A stretch of DNA of 64,000 nt from Salinisphaera hydrothermalis (GCF_040361195.1 NZ_APNE01000013.1), one strand, 5' to 3'; positions 34,461 to 45,411 are shown, numbered from the stretch's first letter. The notes: generated by a model not told the origin, from the sequence alone. Numbers and translations: made by a program.

Positions 34461-35435
34461 ATGAACAACGCATCCGCATCCAAAAGCACTTTGACCCTGC
34501 CGTCCTGGCTGCTCCAGGGCGTGACCATCTCCTATATCCTGCTGGTCGTGCTGTTCGCGCTCGCCGCAGCGATCAATCCGCACTACGCCTCGTGGGACAA
34601 TATCCGCAATCTGCTACAGATCGGCGCTTTCATCGGCGTGATCGCGGTCGGCCAGACGCTGGTCATCATCACCGGCCAGATCGATCTGTCGGTGCCGTGG
34701 AATCTGACCTTCTCGGCGATCCTGATGGCGACCCTGATCAGCCATGGCACCAGCACACCGGTCGCCATCGCCGCCGCGCTGGCCTCGGGCACGCTGGTGG
34801 GCATGTTCAATTCGATCGGCACGGCGATATTCCGTATCCATTCGCTGGTCTGGACGCTGGGCACCAATGCGCTGATGCAGGGCGCGACGCTGGTCTATAC
34901 CCATGCGCAACCGCCCAAGGTCGATGTGCCACCGTTCATCCGGGCGCTGGGCGCCGGCAATCTGTGGGGTATTCCGGTGCCGCTCATGGTGTGGATCGTG
35001 GCTGCGATATTCGCGTTGGTGATCCTCCATCAGACGCGCTTCGGCCGTTATCTGTATGCCATCGGTAACAACGAATCGGCCCTGTTCCTGTCCGGCGTGG
35101 ACAGTCGCAAGGTCTATCTCGGCGCCTATGCGATCTCCGGCTTCTGTGCCGCGCTTGCCGGCATCATGCTCACCGGCTATTCGTCGCAGACCTATCTCGG
35201 CATGGGTAGCGACTATCTGCTGGTGCCGGTGGCCGCGGTGATCATCGGCGGGACCAATATCATGGGCGGGTCCGGCGGCTATCTGGGTTCGATTTCCGGC
35301 GCGATGATCGTCGTGCTGCTGCAGTCGGTCCTCTCGACCGTCCAGATCCAGGAAGCTGGGAAGAACATCATCTTCGGCTCGATCATCATCGTGCTGTTGC
35401 TGCTGTACGGTCGCGAGAAACTCAGCACCCACTGA
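34461..35435 (+). CDS. Sugar ABC transporter permease (RbsC-like), second copy
   Basis: A 324-residue paralogue of the preceding permease, 2 bp downstream. Family marks are IAVGQTLVIITGQIDLSV near residue 70, NPxxx-type small-residue helices, LFLSGVDSRKVYLGAYAISG near 215 and IIGGTNIMGGSGGYLGSISGA near 265. Two distinct permeases suggest a heterodimeric pore, as in several pentose and hexose importers of this family. The sugar is unknown. Confidence 0.92.
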   Translation: MNNASASKSTLTLPSWLLQGVTISYILLVVLFALAAAINPHYASWDNIRNLLQIGAFIGVIAVGQTLVIITGQIDLSVPWNLTFSAILMATLISHGTSTPVAIAAALASGTLVGMFNSIGTAIFRIHSLVWTLGTNALMQGATLVYTHAQPPKVDVPPFIRALGAGNLWGIPVPLMVWIVAAIFALVILHQTRFGRYLYAIGNNESALFLSGVDSRKVYLGAYAISGFCAALAGIMLTGYSSQTYLGMGSDYLLVPVAAVIIGGTNIMGGSGGYLGSISGAMIVVLLQSVLSTVQIQEAGKNIIFGSIIIVLLLLYGREKLSTH

Positions 35436-35457
35436 TCCAAACCGAGGGAGTCGCGCG

Positions 35458-36366
35458 ATGAGCGACACGATCGAATATCTCGATCCGCGTTTCTACGATC
35501 TGACGCAGCCGAATGCGCATCTGGAACAACTGCATACCGGCTCGCTATGGTGCGAGGGACCGGTCTATATCGCCGATGCGGACGTCGTGCTCTGGAGCGA
35601 TATTCCCAACGACCGTATCCTGCGCTGGACGCCGGCCGGCGACGTCGGCGTGTTCCGCCAGCCCAGCCGGCACGCCAACGGCCATACCCGCGATCGACAG
35701 GGCCGACTGATCAGCTGCGAGCACGGCGGCCGGCAGGTCACCCGGACCGAGCACGACGGCCGCATCACGGTACTGGCCGACCGCTATAACGGCGGTCGGC
35801 TGAATTCGCCCAACGACGTGGTCGTGGCCTCGGACGACAGCGTCTGGTTCACCGACCCGCCCTACGGCATCCTGAGCGACTACGAAGGCCACAAGGCCGA
35901 ATCGGAACAGGCCGGTTGTTTCGTGTTTCGTCTCGACCCGCATTCTGGCGAGCTGACGGTCGTCGCCGACGATTTCGTGCGACCTAACGGGCTGGCGTTC
36001 TCACCGGACGAACGAACGCTGTACATCTCCGACACCGCCCGCTCGCACGATCCGAACGGTCATCATCATATCCGGGCCTTCGATGTCGTCGACGGTGGCC
36101 GGCTGGAGAATTCGCGCGTCTTCGCCGTAGTCGAGCCCGGCGTATCCGATGGCTTTCGCGTAGATATCGACGGCAATATCTGGACCAGCGCCGGTGACGG
36201 CGTCCAGTGCTTCGCGCCCGAGGGCACGCTGCTCGGCAAGATCCACGTACCCGAGGCCGTTTCCAATCTCACCTTCGGCGGGCCGCGGCGCAACCGCCTG
36301 TTTATCACCGCCAGTAGCTCGCTGTACGCGATCTACGTGGCCCAGACCGGCGTCCAATGGCCATAA
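35458..36366 (+). CDS. SMP-30/gluconolactonase family lactonase
   Basis: A 302-residue six-bladed beta-propeller. The metal-site residues of the family are present: E33 (LWCEGP), N119 (LNSPNDV), N177 (RPNGLAF) and D231 (GVSDGF). These enzymes hydrolyse aldonolactones made by sugar 1-dehydrogenases. As the last gene of the importer operon, it fits a pathway where an imported sugar is oxidised to a lactone and opened before the UxaA-type dehydratase acts. No signal peptide is seen, so it acts in the cytoplasm. Confidence 0.9.
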   Translation: MSDTIEYLDPRFYDLTQPNAHLEQLHTGSLWCEGPVYIADADVVLWSDIPNDRILRWTPAGDVGVFRQPSRHANGHTRDRQGRLISCEHGGRQVTRTEHDGRITVLADRYNGGRLNSPNDVVVASDDSVWFTDPPYGILSDYEGHKAESEQAGCFVFRLDPHSGELTVVADDFVRPNGLAFSPDERTLYISDTARSHDPNGHHHIRAFDVVDGGRLENSRVFAVVEPGVSDGFRVDIDGNIWTSAGDGVQCFAPEGTLLGKIHVPEAVSNLTFGGPRRNRLFITASSSLYAIYVAQTGVQWP

Positions 36367-36378
36367 CCCGAAAAGCGA

Positions 36379-36792
36379 CTAGCCCGACGCGGTAAGCGTC
36401 ACCACGACCTGACGCGTATGCCGCGAACTGCGGTGTTCGTAGAGATAAATACCCTGCCAGGTGCCGAGATTCAGCCGGCCGTCGGTAATCGGTACGGTCA
36501 CGTCCATGCCGGTGAGGATCGAACGGATATGGCCGGGCATGTCGTCCGGGCCTTCCATGGTATGCACATACATCGGATCGCCGTCCGGCACCGTGCGGCT
36601 CATCCAGGTCTCGACGTCCTCACGCACGGTCGGATCCGCGTTCTCGCAGATCATCAGACTGGCCGAGGTGTGCTTGATGAACACATGCGCCAGCCCGGTC
36701 TCGATGCCGGCATCGCACACCACGGCATCGATATCGCGCGTGATGTCCCGGGTCGAACGGCCAGGCGTGTCGTAGGTCAGCGTCTGCTGCAT
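36379..36792 (-). CDS. YjbQ/UPF0047 family protein
   Basis: A 137-residue protein with the family marks GLAHVFIKHTSASLMICENADPTVR (residues 33-57), a conserved HTMEGPDDMPGHIRS segment near residue 79 and LGTWQGIYLYEHR near the end. The conserved His, Glu and Asp residues resemble a metal or phosphate site. E. coli YjbQ has a weak thiamine-phosphate synthase activity; the true role is open. It is convergent with the lactonase gene, 12 bp apart. Confidence 0.9.
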   Translation of the reverse strand: MQQTLTYDTPGRSTRDITRDIDAVVCDAGIETGLAHVFIKHTSASLMICENADPTVREDVETWMSRTVPDGDPMYVHTMEGPDDMPGHIRSILTGMDVTVPITDGRLNLGTWQGIYLYEHRSSRHTRQVVVTLTASG

Positions 36793-37240
36793 GGTTCCAA
36801 AAATCCGAAAAACGATGCGCTACAGGCTAACGCGCGCAGCCGCCCATGTCTGCGGCTTTCCTGCGGTAACGCGGCGCGTCCCCGAAGAAGAGTCCGCAAA
36901 TGGGCGCCAATCGCGCTAATGAAAGGCGAGTTCGTATGAACTGTAGCGGCCGCTCAGGCCCGAGCCGCCGACTTCGCGTTGGTCTATCGCTCGTTTAGTG
37001 GCGCCTCGGCTCAATTGCATCGATTGGCGTTCATTGGCAGACAGCATAAAGACGCATTTAATGATCGCTCGGCGTAACACCCGAGCGCCCTGTTAAAGCG
37101 GCGGCAATGAACCCGGTGCCGCGAGATCAGTCCGCCAACACACGCCAATGAACGCGAATGGCTTTGTCCAGCGCAACAATACCCGTCCAACCAGGCGTCT
37201 TATTTGCGCTCATTCGCGTCCATTGGCGGACTTAAACTCG
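36793..37240. repeat. Gene-free stretch with dispersed GCCAATGAACGC-type inverted repeats
   Basis: No gene is supported. The right half carries related 15-20-bp units in both orientations: TTGGCGTTCATTGGC at about 37023-37037, GCCAATGAACGCGAATG at 37144-37160 and CATTCGCGTCCATTGGCGGAC at 37211-37231. The last pairs with GTCCGCCAA at 37130-37138 plus the middle unit. This looks like a family of short palindromic intergenic repeats. The left half holds the yjbQ upstream region. Confidence 0.6.
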
Positions 37241-38698
37241 CTACGCCATCGCGTTGAGCTTCTCCACCATCATCTGGTTGACTTCCTTGGGATTGGCCTT
37301 GCCCTTGGAGGCTTTCATCACCTGGCCGACGAGGAAGCCGACGACCTTGGTCTTGCCGTCCAGATACTGCTGGACCTGATCCGGGTTGTTGGCGATCGCC
37401 TCGTCGACGAACGACTCGATCGCGCCGCTGTCGGTGATCTGCTTCAGCCCCTTGGCTTCGATGATCGCATCGGCGGATTCGCCCTCGCCGGCCACCAGGG
37501 CGTCGAAGACCTGCTTGGCGATCTTGCCGGAGATGGTGTTGTCGTCGACCCGCGCAATCAATCCGCCGAGCTGGGCGGCGCTGACCGGCGCCTCGCCAAT
37601 CGACAGCCCGTCGCGGTTGAGCACGCCGGCCAGTTCGGTATTGATCCAGTTCGAGGCCGGCTTGCCGAGTTTGGCCTTGTCGGCCCCGGCTGCGGCCACG
37701 GTCGCCTCGAAATAATCGGCCCAGACGCGCGACGCGGTGAGTGCGGCGGCATCGGCCGTGGACAGGCCGTATTCGGCCTCGAACCGCTCGGCCTTGGCGC
37801 CGGGCAATTCCGGCAGCTCGGCGCGTGCCGCTTCGATGAACGCCGCGTCGATCGCCACCGGCAGCAGATCCGGATCGGGAAAGTAGCGATAGTCGTGGGC
37901 TTCTTCCTTGCTCCGCATCGAACGGGTTTCGCCCGTTGTGGGATCGAACAGGCGGGTTTCCTGCACGATCTTGCCGCCGCCCTCGATCACGTCGATCTGA
38001 CGCTCGATCTCGTACTCGATCGCTTTTTCCAGGAACCGAAACGAGTTGACGTTCTTGGTCTCGGTGCGGGTGCCGAACTCGGTCGAGCCGACCGGGCGCA
38101 CGGAGACGTTGGCATCCACGCGAAACGAGCCTTCCTGCATGTTGCCGTCGCAGATGCCGAGATAGGTCACTAGCGAGTGCAGCTTGCGGGCATAGGCCGC
38201 CGCCTCGGCCGCGCTGGCAATCTCCGGCTCCGAGACACACTCCACCAGCGGCGTGCCGGCACGGTTAAGATCGATGCCGGTAGCGCGATCGAACACGTCG
38301 TGCAACGACTTGCCGGCGTCTTCTTCCAGATGCGCGCGGGTAATACCGATGCGCTTGGTCGCGCCCTCGCCCACGGTGATATCCAGATGGCCGTTGGCCA
38401 CGATCGGCAGCTCGAACTGGCTGATCTGATAGCCCTTGGGCAGATCGGGATAGAAATAATGCTTGCGCGCGAACACCGACCGCGGCGCGATATCGGCATT
38501 GATAGCCAGGCCGAACAGGGTCGCCATGCGAATCACCTGTTCGTTGATCACCGGCAGCACGCCCGGCATGGCCACGTCGACCGCATTGGCCTGGGTGTTC
38601 GGCTCGGCTCCGTAGGCCGTCGGCGCGGAAGAGAAAATCTTGCTCTGTGTCGCGAGCTGGATATGCACTTCCAGCCCGATCACGGCTTCCCAGTTCAT
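37241..38698 (-). CDS. gatB: Glutamyl/aspartyl-tRNA amidotransferase subunit B
   Basis: The tRNA-binding subunit of GatCAB, which converts mischarged Glu-tRNA-Gln and/or Asp-tRNA-Asn to the correct amide form. The 485 residues begin with the family motif WEAVIGLEVHIQLATQSKIFSS and contain LFRVDANVSVRP-type and SFRFLEKAIEYEI segments. The C-terminal YqeY-like tail (FLVGQVMKASKGKANP) is complete. It is last in gatC-gatA-gatB order. Confidence 0.96.
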   Translation of the reverse strand: MNWEAVIGLEVHIQLATQSKIFSSAPTAYGAEPNTQANAVDVAMPGVLPVINEQVIRMATLFGLAINADIAPRSVFARKHYFYPDLPKGYQISQFELPIVANGHLDITVGEGATKRIGITRAHLEEDAGKSLHDVFDRATGIDLNRAGTPLVECVSEPEIASAAEAAAYARKLHSLVTYLGICDGNMQEGSFRVDANVSVRPVGSTEFGTRTETKNVNSFRFLEKAIEYEIERQIDVIEGGGKIVQETRLFDPTTGETRSMRSKEEAHDYRYFPDPDLLPVAIDAAFIEAARAELPELPGAKAERFEAEYGLSTADAAALTASRVWADYFEATVAAAGADKAKLGKPASNWINTELAGVLNRDGLSIGEAPVSAAQLGGLIARVDDNTISGKIAKQVFDALVAGEGESADAIIEAKGLKQITDSGAIESFVDEAIANNPDQVQQYLDGKTKVVGFLVGQVMKASKGKANPKEVNQMMVEKLNAMA

Positions 38699-38723
38699 GG
38701 CGTATTCCTCGGCTGGGCCAGCT

Positions 38724-40165
<1,442 letters not shown>

Positions 40166-40169
<4 letters not shown>

Positions 40170-40453
40170 TCGATCACCTTCGGCACGCGATACAGGCCTT
40201 CGGCGGTATCCGGCGCGATCGCCTGGAACGCCTCGCGATCGACCGTGGCCTGAGCCACGTCGGGGCGCAGACGCGCCGTCAGATCCAGCGGATGCGACAT
40301 CGGTTCCACGTTGTCGGTATCGGCGGTTTCCAGATGATCGACCACGTCCAGAATACTGGACAACTGGGTCGCATATTCGGCGATGGCGCCTTCGTCCAGC
40401 CCCAGTCGGGCCAGGCGGGCGACCTTGCGCACGTCATCGGCGGTCAGACTCAC
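40166..40453 (-). CDS. gatC: Glutamyl/aspartyl-tRNA amidotransferase subunit C
   Basis: The small linker subunit, 95 residues from a GTG at 40453. VSLTADDVRKVARLARLGLDEG at the N-terminus and DLTARLRPDVAQ and EGLYRVPKVIE at the end match GatC. A longer frame to 40603 adds 50 residues absent from the family and is rejected. It heads the gatCAB unit, divergent from mreB. Confidence 0.93.
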
Positions 40454-40730
40454 GGTGGTGATCTCGTGTTTTGGATTCGAACACACGGGCGCCATACCCG
40501 CGCGGCGGCAGAACGTAGCATAAAAGATGCCACGATCGTGCGCGCCCGGTTGACGGCATTCGACAAGTCGAGCGTTGCCGCGCTCGCCCCCCGTTGCTAG
40601 CATTGCGCACCTTTAAAGGGGCCTTCGTCTCATGCGCGCTCGAACCGCGCATCGAAGGCAGTTCGCGTCGACGCCCGTCGATAGCCGGTGCGCCCCACGC
40701 GCGTCATATTTGCTGTGCTCGGTGAGCTTC
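40454..40730. other. Divergent control region between gatC and mreB
   Basis: 277 bp without a gene. It must contain the gatCAB and mreBCD promoters. I see no clear pair of hexamers at standard spacing. A/T-rich patches occur near 40611-40618 and 40706-40712. Confidence 0.5.
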
Positions 40731-41771
40731 ATGCTGGAAAACTTTCGCGGCCTGTTCGTCAACGATCTTTCGATCGATCTCGGTACGGCCAACACGCTGG
40801 TTTATGCGCGCGATCAAGGCATTGTGCTCAATGAACCGTCCGTCGTCGCGGTGCGCACGGATGCGCGCGGCGGCAAGCGCATCGAGGCCGTGGGCTCCGA
40901 TGCCAAGCGCATGCTCGGGCGCACACCGGCGCATATCAGCACGATCCGCCCGCTCAAGGATGGGGTGATTGCGGATTTCACGGTCACCGAGAAGATGCTC
41001 CAGCACTTCATCCGCAAGGTGCACCACAAACGCTTCCTGCGCCCGATGACCCGCGTGCTGGTGTGCGTGCCCTATGGTTCGACCCAGGTCGAACGCCGCG
41101 CGATCCGTGAATCCGCGTCCAATGCCGGCGCGCGCCGTGTTTATCTGGTCGAGGAGCCGGTGGCGGCTGCGATCGGCGCCGGCATCCCGATCGGCGAAGC
41201 GCGCGGCTCGATGGTGCTCGATATCGGCGGCGGCACCTCGGAAGTCGCGGTGATCTCGCTCAACGGCATCGTCTATGCCGAATCGGTGCGCACCGGCGGC
41301 GACAAACTCGACGAGGCGATCGTCAACTACGTCCGCCGGCAGTACAACATGCTGATCGGCGAGACCACCGCGGAATCGATCAAGCACCAGATCGGCACTG
41401 CCTTCCCCGGCCACGAGATCAAGGAGATCGAGGTCGTCGGCCGGCATATGTCCGCCGGCGTGCCGCGCTCGTTCACGCTCAATTCCAACGAAGTGCTGGA
41501 TGCGCTGCAGGAGCCGCTGTCCAACATCGTCTCCGCGGTCAAGCTGGCGCTCGAATCCACCCCACCGGAACTGGGCTCGGACGTCGCCGAACGCGGCATC
41601 GTGCTCACCGGTGGCGGCGCGCTACTGGCCGATCTCGACAAACTGCTGTCCGAAGAAACCGGCCTGCCGGTGATCGTCGCCGACGACCCGCTCACCTGCG
41701 TGGCGCGCGGCGGCGGCATTCTGCTGGAAATGATCGATCGCAAGTCCGGCGCGCTGTTCGCCCTGGAATAG
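40731..41771 (+). CDS. mreB: Rod shape-determining protein MreB
   Basis: A 346-residue bacterial actin that polymerises under the inner membrane and positions the elongation machinery. The phosphate-binding loops SIDLGTANTLVYARD (near residue 13), VLDIGGGTSEVAVIS (near 162) and GIVLTGGGALLADLD (near 288) are all intact. ATG 40731 (MLENFRGLF) matches family N-termini, so a longer in-frame start at 40632 is rejected. Confidence 0.97.
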   Translation: MLENFRGLFVNDLSIDLGTANTLVYARDQGIVLNEPSVVAVRTDARGGKRIEAVGSDAKRMLGRTPAHISTIRPLKDGVIADFTVTEKMLQHFIRKVHHKRFLRPMTRVLVCVPYGSTQVERRAIRESASNAGARRVYLVEEPVAAAIGAGIPIGEARGSMVLDIGGGTSEVAVISLNGIVYAESVRTGGDKLDEAIVNYVRRQYNMLIGETTAESIKHQIGTAFPGHEIKEIEVVGRHMSAGVPRSFTLNSNEVLDALQEPLSNIVSAVKLALESTPPELGSDVAERGIVLTGGGALLADLDKLLSEETGLPVIVADDPLTCVARGGGILLEMIDRKSGALFALE

Positions 41772-41782
41772 GCGACGTTGCA

Positions 41783-41801
41783 AGGCCCGTGCCGCGGGCC
41801 T
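41783..41801 (+). terminator. Weak stem between mreB and mreC
   Basis: AGGCCCG (41783-41789) pairs with CGGGCCT (41795-41801) over a 5-nt loop, without a T-run. In a 207-bp gap it may let MreB be made in excess of MreC and MreD, as these proteins are needed in different amounts. Confidence 0.4.
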
Positions 41802-41978
41802 AACTTGATGCGACGATCGGGGTGACCGGTCGTCTCGATATTCGCTCCTCTGGGACGCCCGTCTTCACTCGATGAGCCCACTGTTACGCGTTGCTGCCCT
41901 GTTTGATCGCCCCGTCCGCGCTATCGCGCGCCGGACCGGGGACGCTCGGCGCCGGCCTGTGCACGCGGGACGGCGCTA

Positions 41979-42926
41979 GTGCTCGGACTATCGGACGACG
42001 ACAAACCCCGCTTTCTCGGCCGACGGATTGCGCCCGGGCTGAAACTCGTGGCGCTGGCGATCATTTCCATCGTGCTGATGATGGTGGACAACGCCCACGA
42101 CAGCCTGTCCACGGTCCGTGGTGCCCTCGCGGTCGCACTCGAACCGGTGCAAATGGCCGCCGAGATGCCGGGCGATGCCGCCAATTACCTCAAGAATTAT
42201 TTCGACCGCGGCAACCTCATCCAGGAGAACGAGCAGCTGTCGCAGAAGGTATTGCTGCTTCAGGGCCGCTTGCAGCAGCTGGCCGCACTCCAGGCCGAGA
42301 ACGAACGTATCCGCGCGCTACTGGCCTCGGCCAGCTCGATTAACCAGAACGTGCTGATCGCGCGTATCCTCGCGGTCAGCCCGGACCCTTATCGCCAGTA
42401 CGTCAAGCTCAACAAGGGCAGCTCCGACGGCGTCTTCGTCGGCCAGGCCCTGATCGACGCCCACGGCATCATGGGTCAGGTCACCAACGTCACACCGCTG
42501 GACTCGCGCGCGATTCTGATCAGCGATCCGAACAACGGGATTCCGGTCGAGGTCAATCGTACGGGACTACAGACCATCGCCCAGGGGACCGGCCGCTCGA
42601 ACGCGCTCACGCTGCCCTTTCTGCCCAACAACGCCGATATCAAGGTTGGCGATCTGCTGGTGTCGTCGGGGCTTGGCGGGCGCTACCCGCCGAATTACCC
42701 GGTGGCGCGCGTCACGAAGGTGGTGCATCGGCCGGGCGAAGAGTTCCTGGACGTCACCGCCAAGCCGACCGCGGATCTCGACCGCGGCCGCGAGGCGCTG
42801 CTCGTATGGAACAGCAACAGCAACGATGATCCGCCGGCGCCGGACAATGCCGGCAAGTCCGGGCAACCGCCGGCCGCTGCGAAGGACGACGCGAGCGGCG
42901 CCAGCGACAACAAGGCCGCGCAATGA
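41979..42926 (+). CDS. mreC: Rod shape-determining protein MreC
   Basis: A 315-residue bitopic membrane protein. One N-terminal membrane segment (about 23-42) is followed by a periplasmic coiled coil (LIQENEQLSQKVLLLQGRLQ) and the beta-barrel domain (RQYVKLNKGSSDGVFVGQAL; LVSSGLGGRYPPNYPVARV). The last 40 residues are a low-complexity Asn/Asp/Pro/Ala tail. The start is GTG 41979. It scaffolds PBP2-RodA in elongation. Its stop overlaps mreD (ATGA). Confidence 0.94.
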   Translation: MLGLSDDDKPRFLGRRIAPGLKLVALAIISIVLMMVDNAHDSLSTVRGALAVALEPVQMAAEMPGDAANYLKNYFDRGNLIQENEQLSQKVLLLQGRLQQLAALQAENERIRALLASASSINQNVLIARILAVSPDPYRQYVKLNKGSSDGVFVGQALIDAHGIMGQVTNVTPLDSRAILISDPNNGIPVEVNRTGLQTIAQGTGRSNALTLPFLPNNADIKVGDLLVSSGLGGRYPPNYPVARVTKVVHRPGEEFLDVTAKPTADLDRGREALLVWNSNSNDDPPAPDNAGKSGQPPAAAKDDASGASDNKAAQ

Positions 42927-43408
42927 TCATCAGCCAGCGCGTCAGCAGCCTGCTGATCGTGGTCACGCTGGCGGTGTCGCTGGTGATTACGCTATTGCCC
43001 ATGCCCGCCACCATGTCCGCAGCCCGGCCCGCGTTCTATACCATGACGGTGCTGTTCTGGACCGCCAATCAGCCCCAGCGATTCGGGCCGATCGCGGCCT
43101 GGCTGGCCGGCATCGCCATCGATGTTCTGTACGGTACGCCGTTCGCCGAGCATGGTTTGGCCATGGCCGTCGCCGCCTATGTCGTGGTCAAGGGCCGAGA
43201 GCTGCTGTGGAGCTTTCCGCTGATCCAGCAGAGCCTGTTGATGCTGCCCGTATTCGCGGTTTATGAGTTCATGCTGTTCTGGATCGACGGGGTCGCCGGG
43301 CTGGACGTCAACCAGTGGTGGCGCTGGCTTCCGGTATTCTCGTCGGCACTGCTCTGGCCGATCTGGGCGTTCTTGCTGGAACGGATCGCCGAATTAGAGG
43401 TCGGATAG
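42923..43408 (+). CDS. mreD: Rod shape-determining protein MreD
   Basis: A 161-residue inner-membrane protein with about five membrane segments. PQRFGPIAAWLAGIAIDVLYGTPFAEHGLAM is the family signature region. It partners with MreC. The start overlaps the mreC stop. A 92-bp gap follows before mrdA. Confidence 0.93.
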   Translation: MIISQRVSSLLIVVTLAVSLVITLLPMPATMSAARPAFYTMTVLFWTANQPQRFGPIAAWLAGIAIDVLYGTPFAEHGLAMAVAAYVVVKGRELLWSFPLIQQSLLMLPVFAVYEFMLFWIDGVAGLDVNQWWRWLPVFSSALLWPIWAFLLERIAELEVG

Positions 43409-43500
43409 TCGACAAGGGGTTACATCAGAACCGACGCAGGCACGCAGTGGATCGTGCCACGACGGTCTCATGCCGAACATCAGGGTAACGACGAGCGGAT

Positions 43501-45411
43501 ATGGCCGCGGACGACGCAATCAAAAACCACGCGGCCGAGCGGCGCCTGTTTCTTATTCGCACGGTCGCGGCCAGTCTGTTGCTGCTGATACTGATCGGCA
43601 TGCTGATCGCGCGCGTGGTCTATCTGCAGGTCTACAAGCACGGCTATTACGAGACGCGCTCGCAGGATAACCGCATGCGCGTGGAAGTCGTGCCCCCGGT
43701 GCGCGGCCTGATCTACGACCGACACGGCAACCTCCTGGCCAATAACGAACCGGCCTATCGGCTGGAAATCGTGCCCGAACAAGTCAGCGACAGCGTCAAG
43801 TCGACCATCGCGCGGTTGTCGAAGATCGTGAACATCAGCGAGGCCGACAAGCAGCGCTTCTATTCGCGCGAGAAGCAGACCCCCTCGTTTCGCGGCACGC
43901 CGATCCGGCTAAGCCTGACGCAGAGCGAGGTCGCCCGGTTTGAGGTCAACCGTGATCGTTTCCCCGGGGTGGATATCCGCGCCGGTCTTACGCGCAACTA
44001 TCCGCTCGGCAAGTACGCCTCGCATCTAGTCGGCTACGTTGGCGGCATCACCGAATCCGATCTGGCCGACGTCAACAAAAAACGCTACCGCGGCTCTTCG
44101 CATATCGGCAAGGCGGGCGTCGAACTGTCCTACGAGTCGCGCCTGCACGGATACCCGGGCTCGCGCGTGGTCGAGACCAACGCGGCCGGCCGGGCGCTGC
44201 GCCAACTCGACATGCATCCGGCTACCGCCGGCGACAGTATCGTGCTGACCCTGGATTCCGCGCTACAAAAAGTGGCTTACAACGCGCTGGGCGACCAGGA
44301 TGGCGCCGTGGTCGCGCTCAACCCCAACACCGGCGGCGTGCTGGCGATGGTGAGCAAGCCCGGCTACAACCCGGACCTTTTCGTCGACGGCATCAGCCAC
44401 GCGAACTACACGCGGCTACTCAACAATCCGCACAAGCCGTTGTACAACCGCGCGCTCCAGGGCCAGTATCCGCCCGGCTCGACGGTCAAACCGTTCATGG
44501 CCATCGGCGCGCTGGAAACCGGCGTCATCGATCCGAACAAAAAGGTTTGGTGCCCCGGCTACATCACGCTGCCCGGCTCGAATCACCGCTATCGCGATTG
44601 GAAACGCTCCGGGCAGGGCTGGATTGATCTGACCCAGGCGATCGAACGCAGCTCCGACGTCTATTTCTACAAGCTCGGCATGAAGCTCGGCATCGACAAC
44701 ATCTACCGCTACGGCTCGATGTTCGGCTTCGGCCAGAAGACCGGCATCGACCTGCCGCGCGAGAACGCCGGCATCATGCCGTCACGCGAATGGAAGCATG
44801 GCAATCGACATCTGCCGTGGTATCCGGGCGAGACGCTGATCACCGTGATCGGCCAGGGATTCATGACCGCCACGCCGCTGCAGCTGGCCCAGGCGGTGAG
44901 CGAGATCGCCGAGCGCGGCCACGCCTACAAACCGCATGTGCTGAAGGCCTGGAAGGATCCACAGACTCACACCACGACCGACTACAAACCGAAGGCGCTA
45001 CCGCCGATCGAACTCAAAGATAAGCGCCACTGGGATATCGTCATCAACGCAATGAAAGGCGTAGTCGACAATCCCCATGGCACGGCCCACTACTATGTCG
45101 GCCAGCATCTCAAGTATCCGATCGCGGGCAAGTCGGGCAGCGCCCAGGTCGCCGGCCTGCCGCAGAACGAAGTCGCGCCCGATCTCGACAGCATTCCACA
45201 TCGGCTGCGCGAGCATGCCCTGTTCATCGCCTTCGCCCCGATCCAGCACCCCAAAATCGCGATCGCGGTGCTGGTCGAACACGGCGGCGGCGGGTCGAGC
45301 GTAGCCGGCCCGATCGCGCGCCGTGTGATCGACAGTTATCTCGACAGCCTGCCGGATAGCAAGACGCTTCAGGTCAATTACTCCGGGAACAAATCCAAGA
45401 CCGACTCATGA
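43501..45411 (+). CDS. mrdA: Peptidoglycan D,D-transpeptidase MrdA (PBP2)
   Basis: A 636-residue class B penicillin-binding protein that cross-links elongation peptidoglycan. After an N-terminal membrane anchor (about residues 18-40) come the pedestal domain (RGLIYDRHGNLLANNEPAY) and the transpeptidase domain with the active-site serine in PPGSTVKPF, the SxD motif in ERSSDVYF and KSG in AGKSGSAQ. E. coli PBP2 also has KSG here, so this is not an anomaly. It overlaps rodA by 4 bp (ATGA). Confidence 0.96.
   Translation: MAADDAIKNHAAERRLFLIRTVAASLLLLILIGMLIARVVYLQVYKHGYYETRSQDNRMRVEVVPPVRGLIYDRHGNLLANNEPAYRLEIVPEQVSDSVKSTIARLSKIVNISEADKQRFYSREKQTPSFRGTPIRLSLTQSEVARFEVNRDRFPGVDIRAGLTRNYPLGKYASHLVGYVGGITESDLADVNKKRYRGSSHIGKAGVELSYESRLHGYPGSRVVETNAAGRALRQLDMHPATAGDSIVLTLDSALQKVAYNALGDQDGAVVALNPNTGGVLAMVSKPGYNPDLFVDGISHANYTRLLNNPHKPLYNRALQGQYPPGSTVKPFMAIGALETGVIDPNKKVWCPGYITLPGSNHRYRDWKRSGQGWIDLTQAIERSSDVYFYKLGMKLGIDNIYRYGSMFGFGQKTGIDLPRENAGIMPSREWKHGNRHLPWYPGETLITVIGQGFMTATPLQLAQAVSEIAERGHAYKPHVLKAWKDPQTHTTTDYKPKALPPIELKDKRHWDIVINAMKGVVDNPHGTAHYYVGQHLKYPIAGKSGSAQVAGLPQNEVAPDLDSIPHRLREHALFIAFAPIQHPKIAIAVLVEHGGGGSSVAGPIARRVIDSYLDSLPDSKTLQVNYSGNKSKTDS

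Noticed and set aside
44990..45180. Altered KTG motif (KSG) in PBP2 as a possible beta-lactam resistance change
   Set aside because: E. coli PBP2 also carries KSG, so it is the normal form for this protein.
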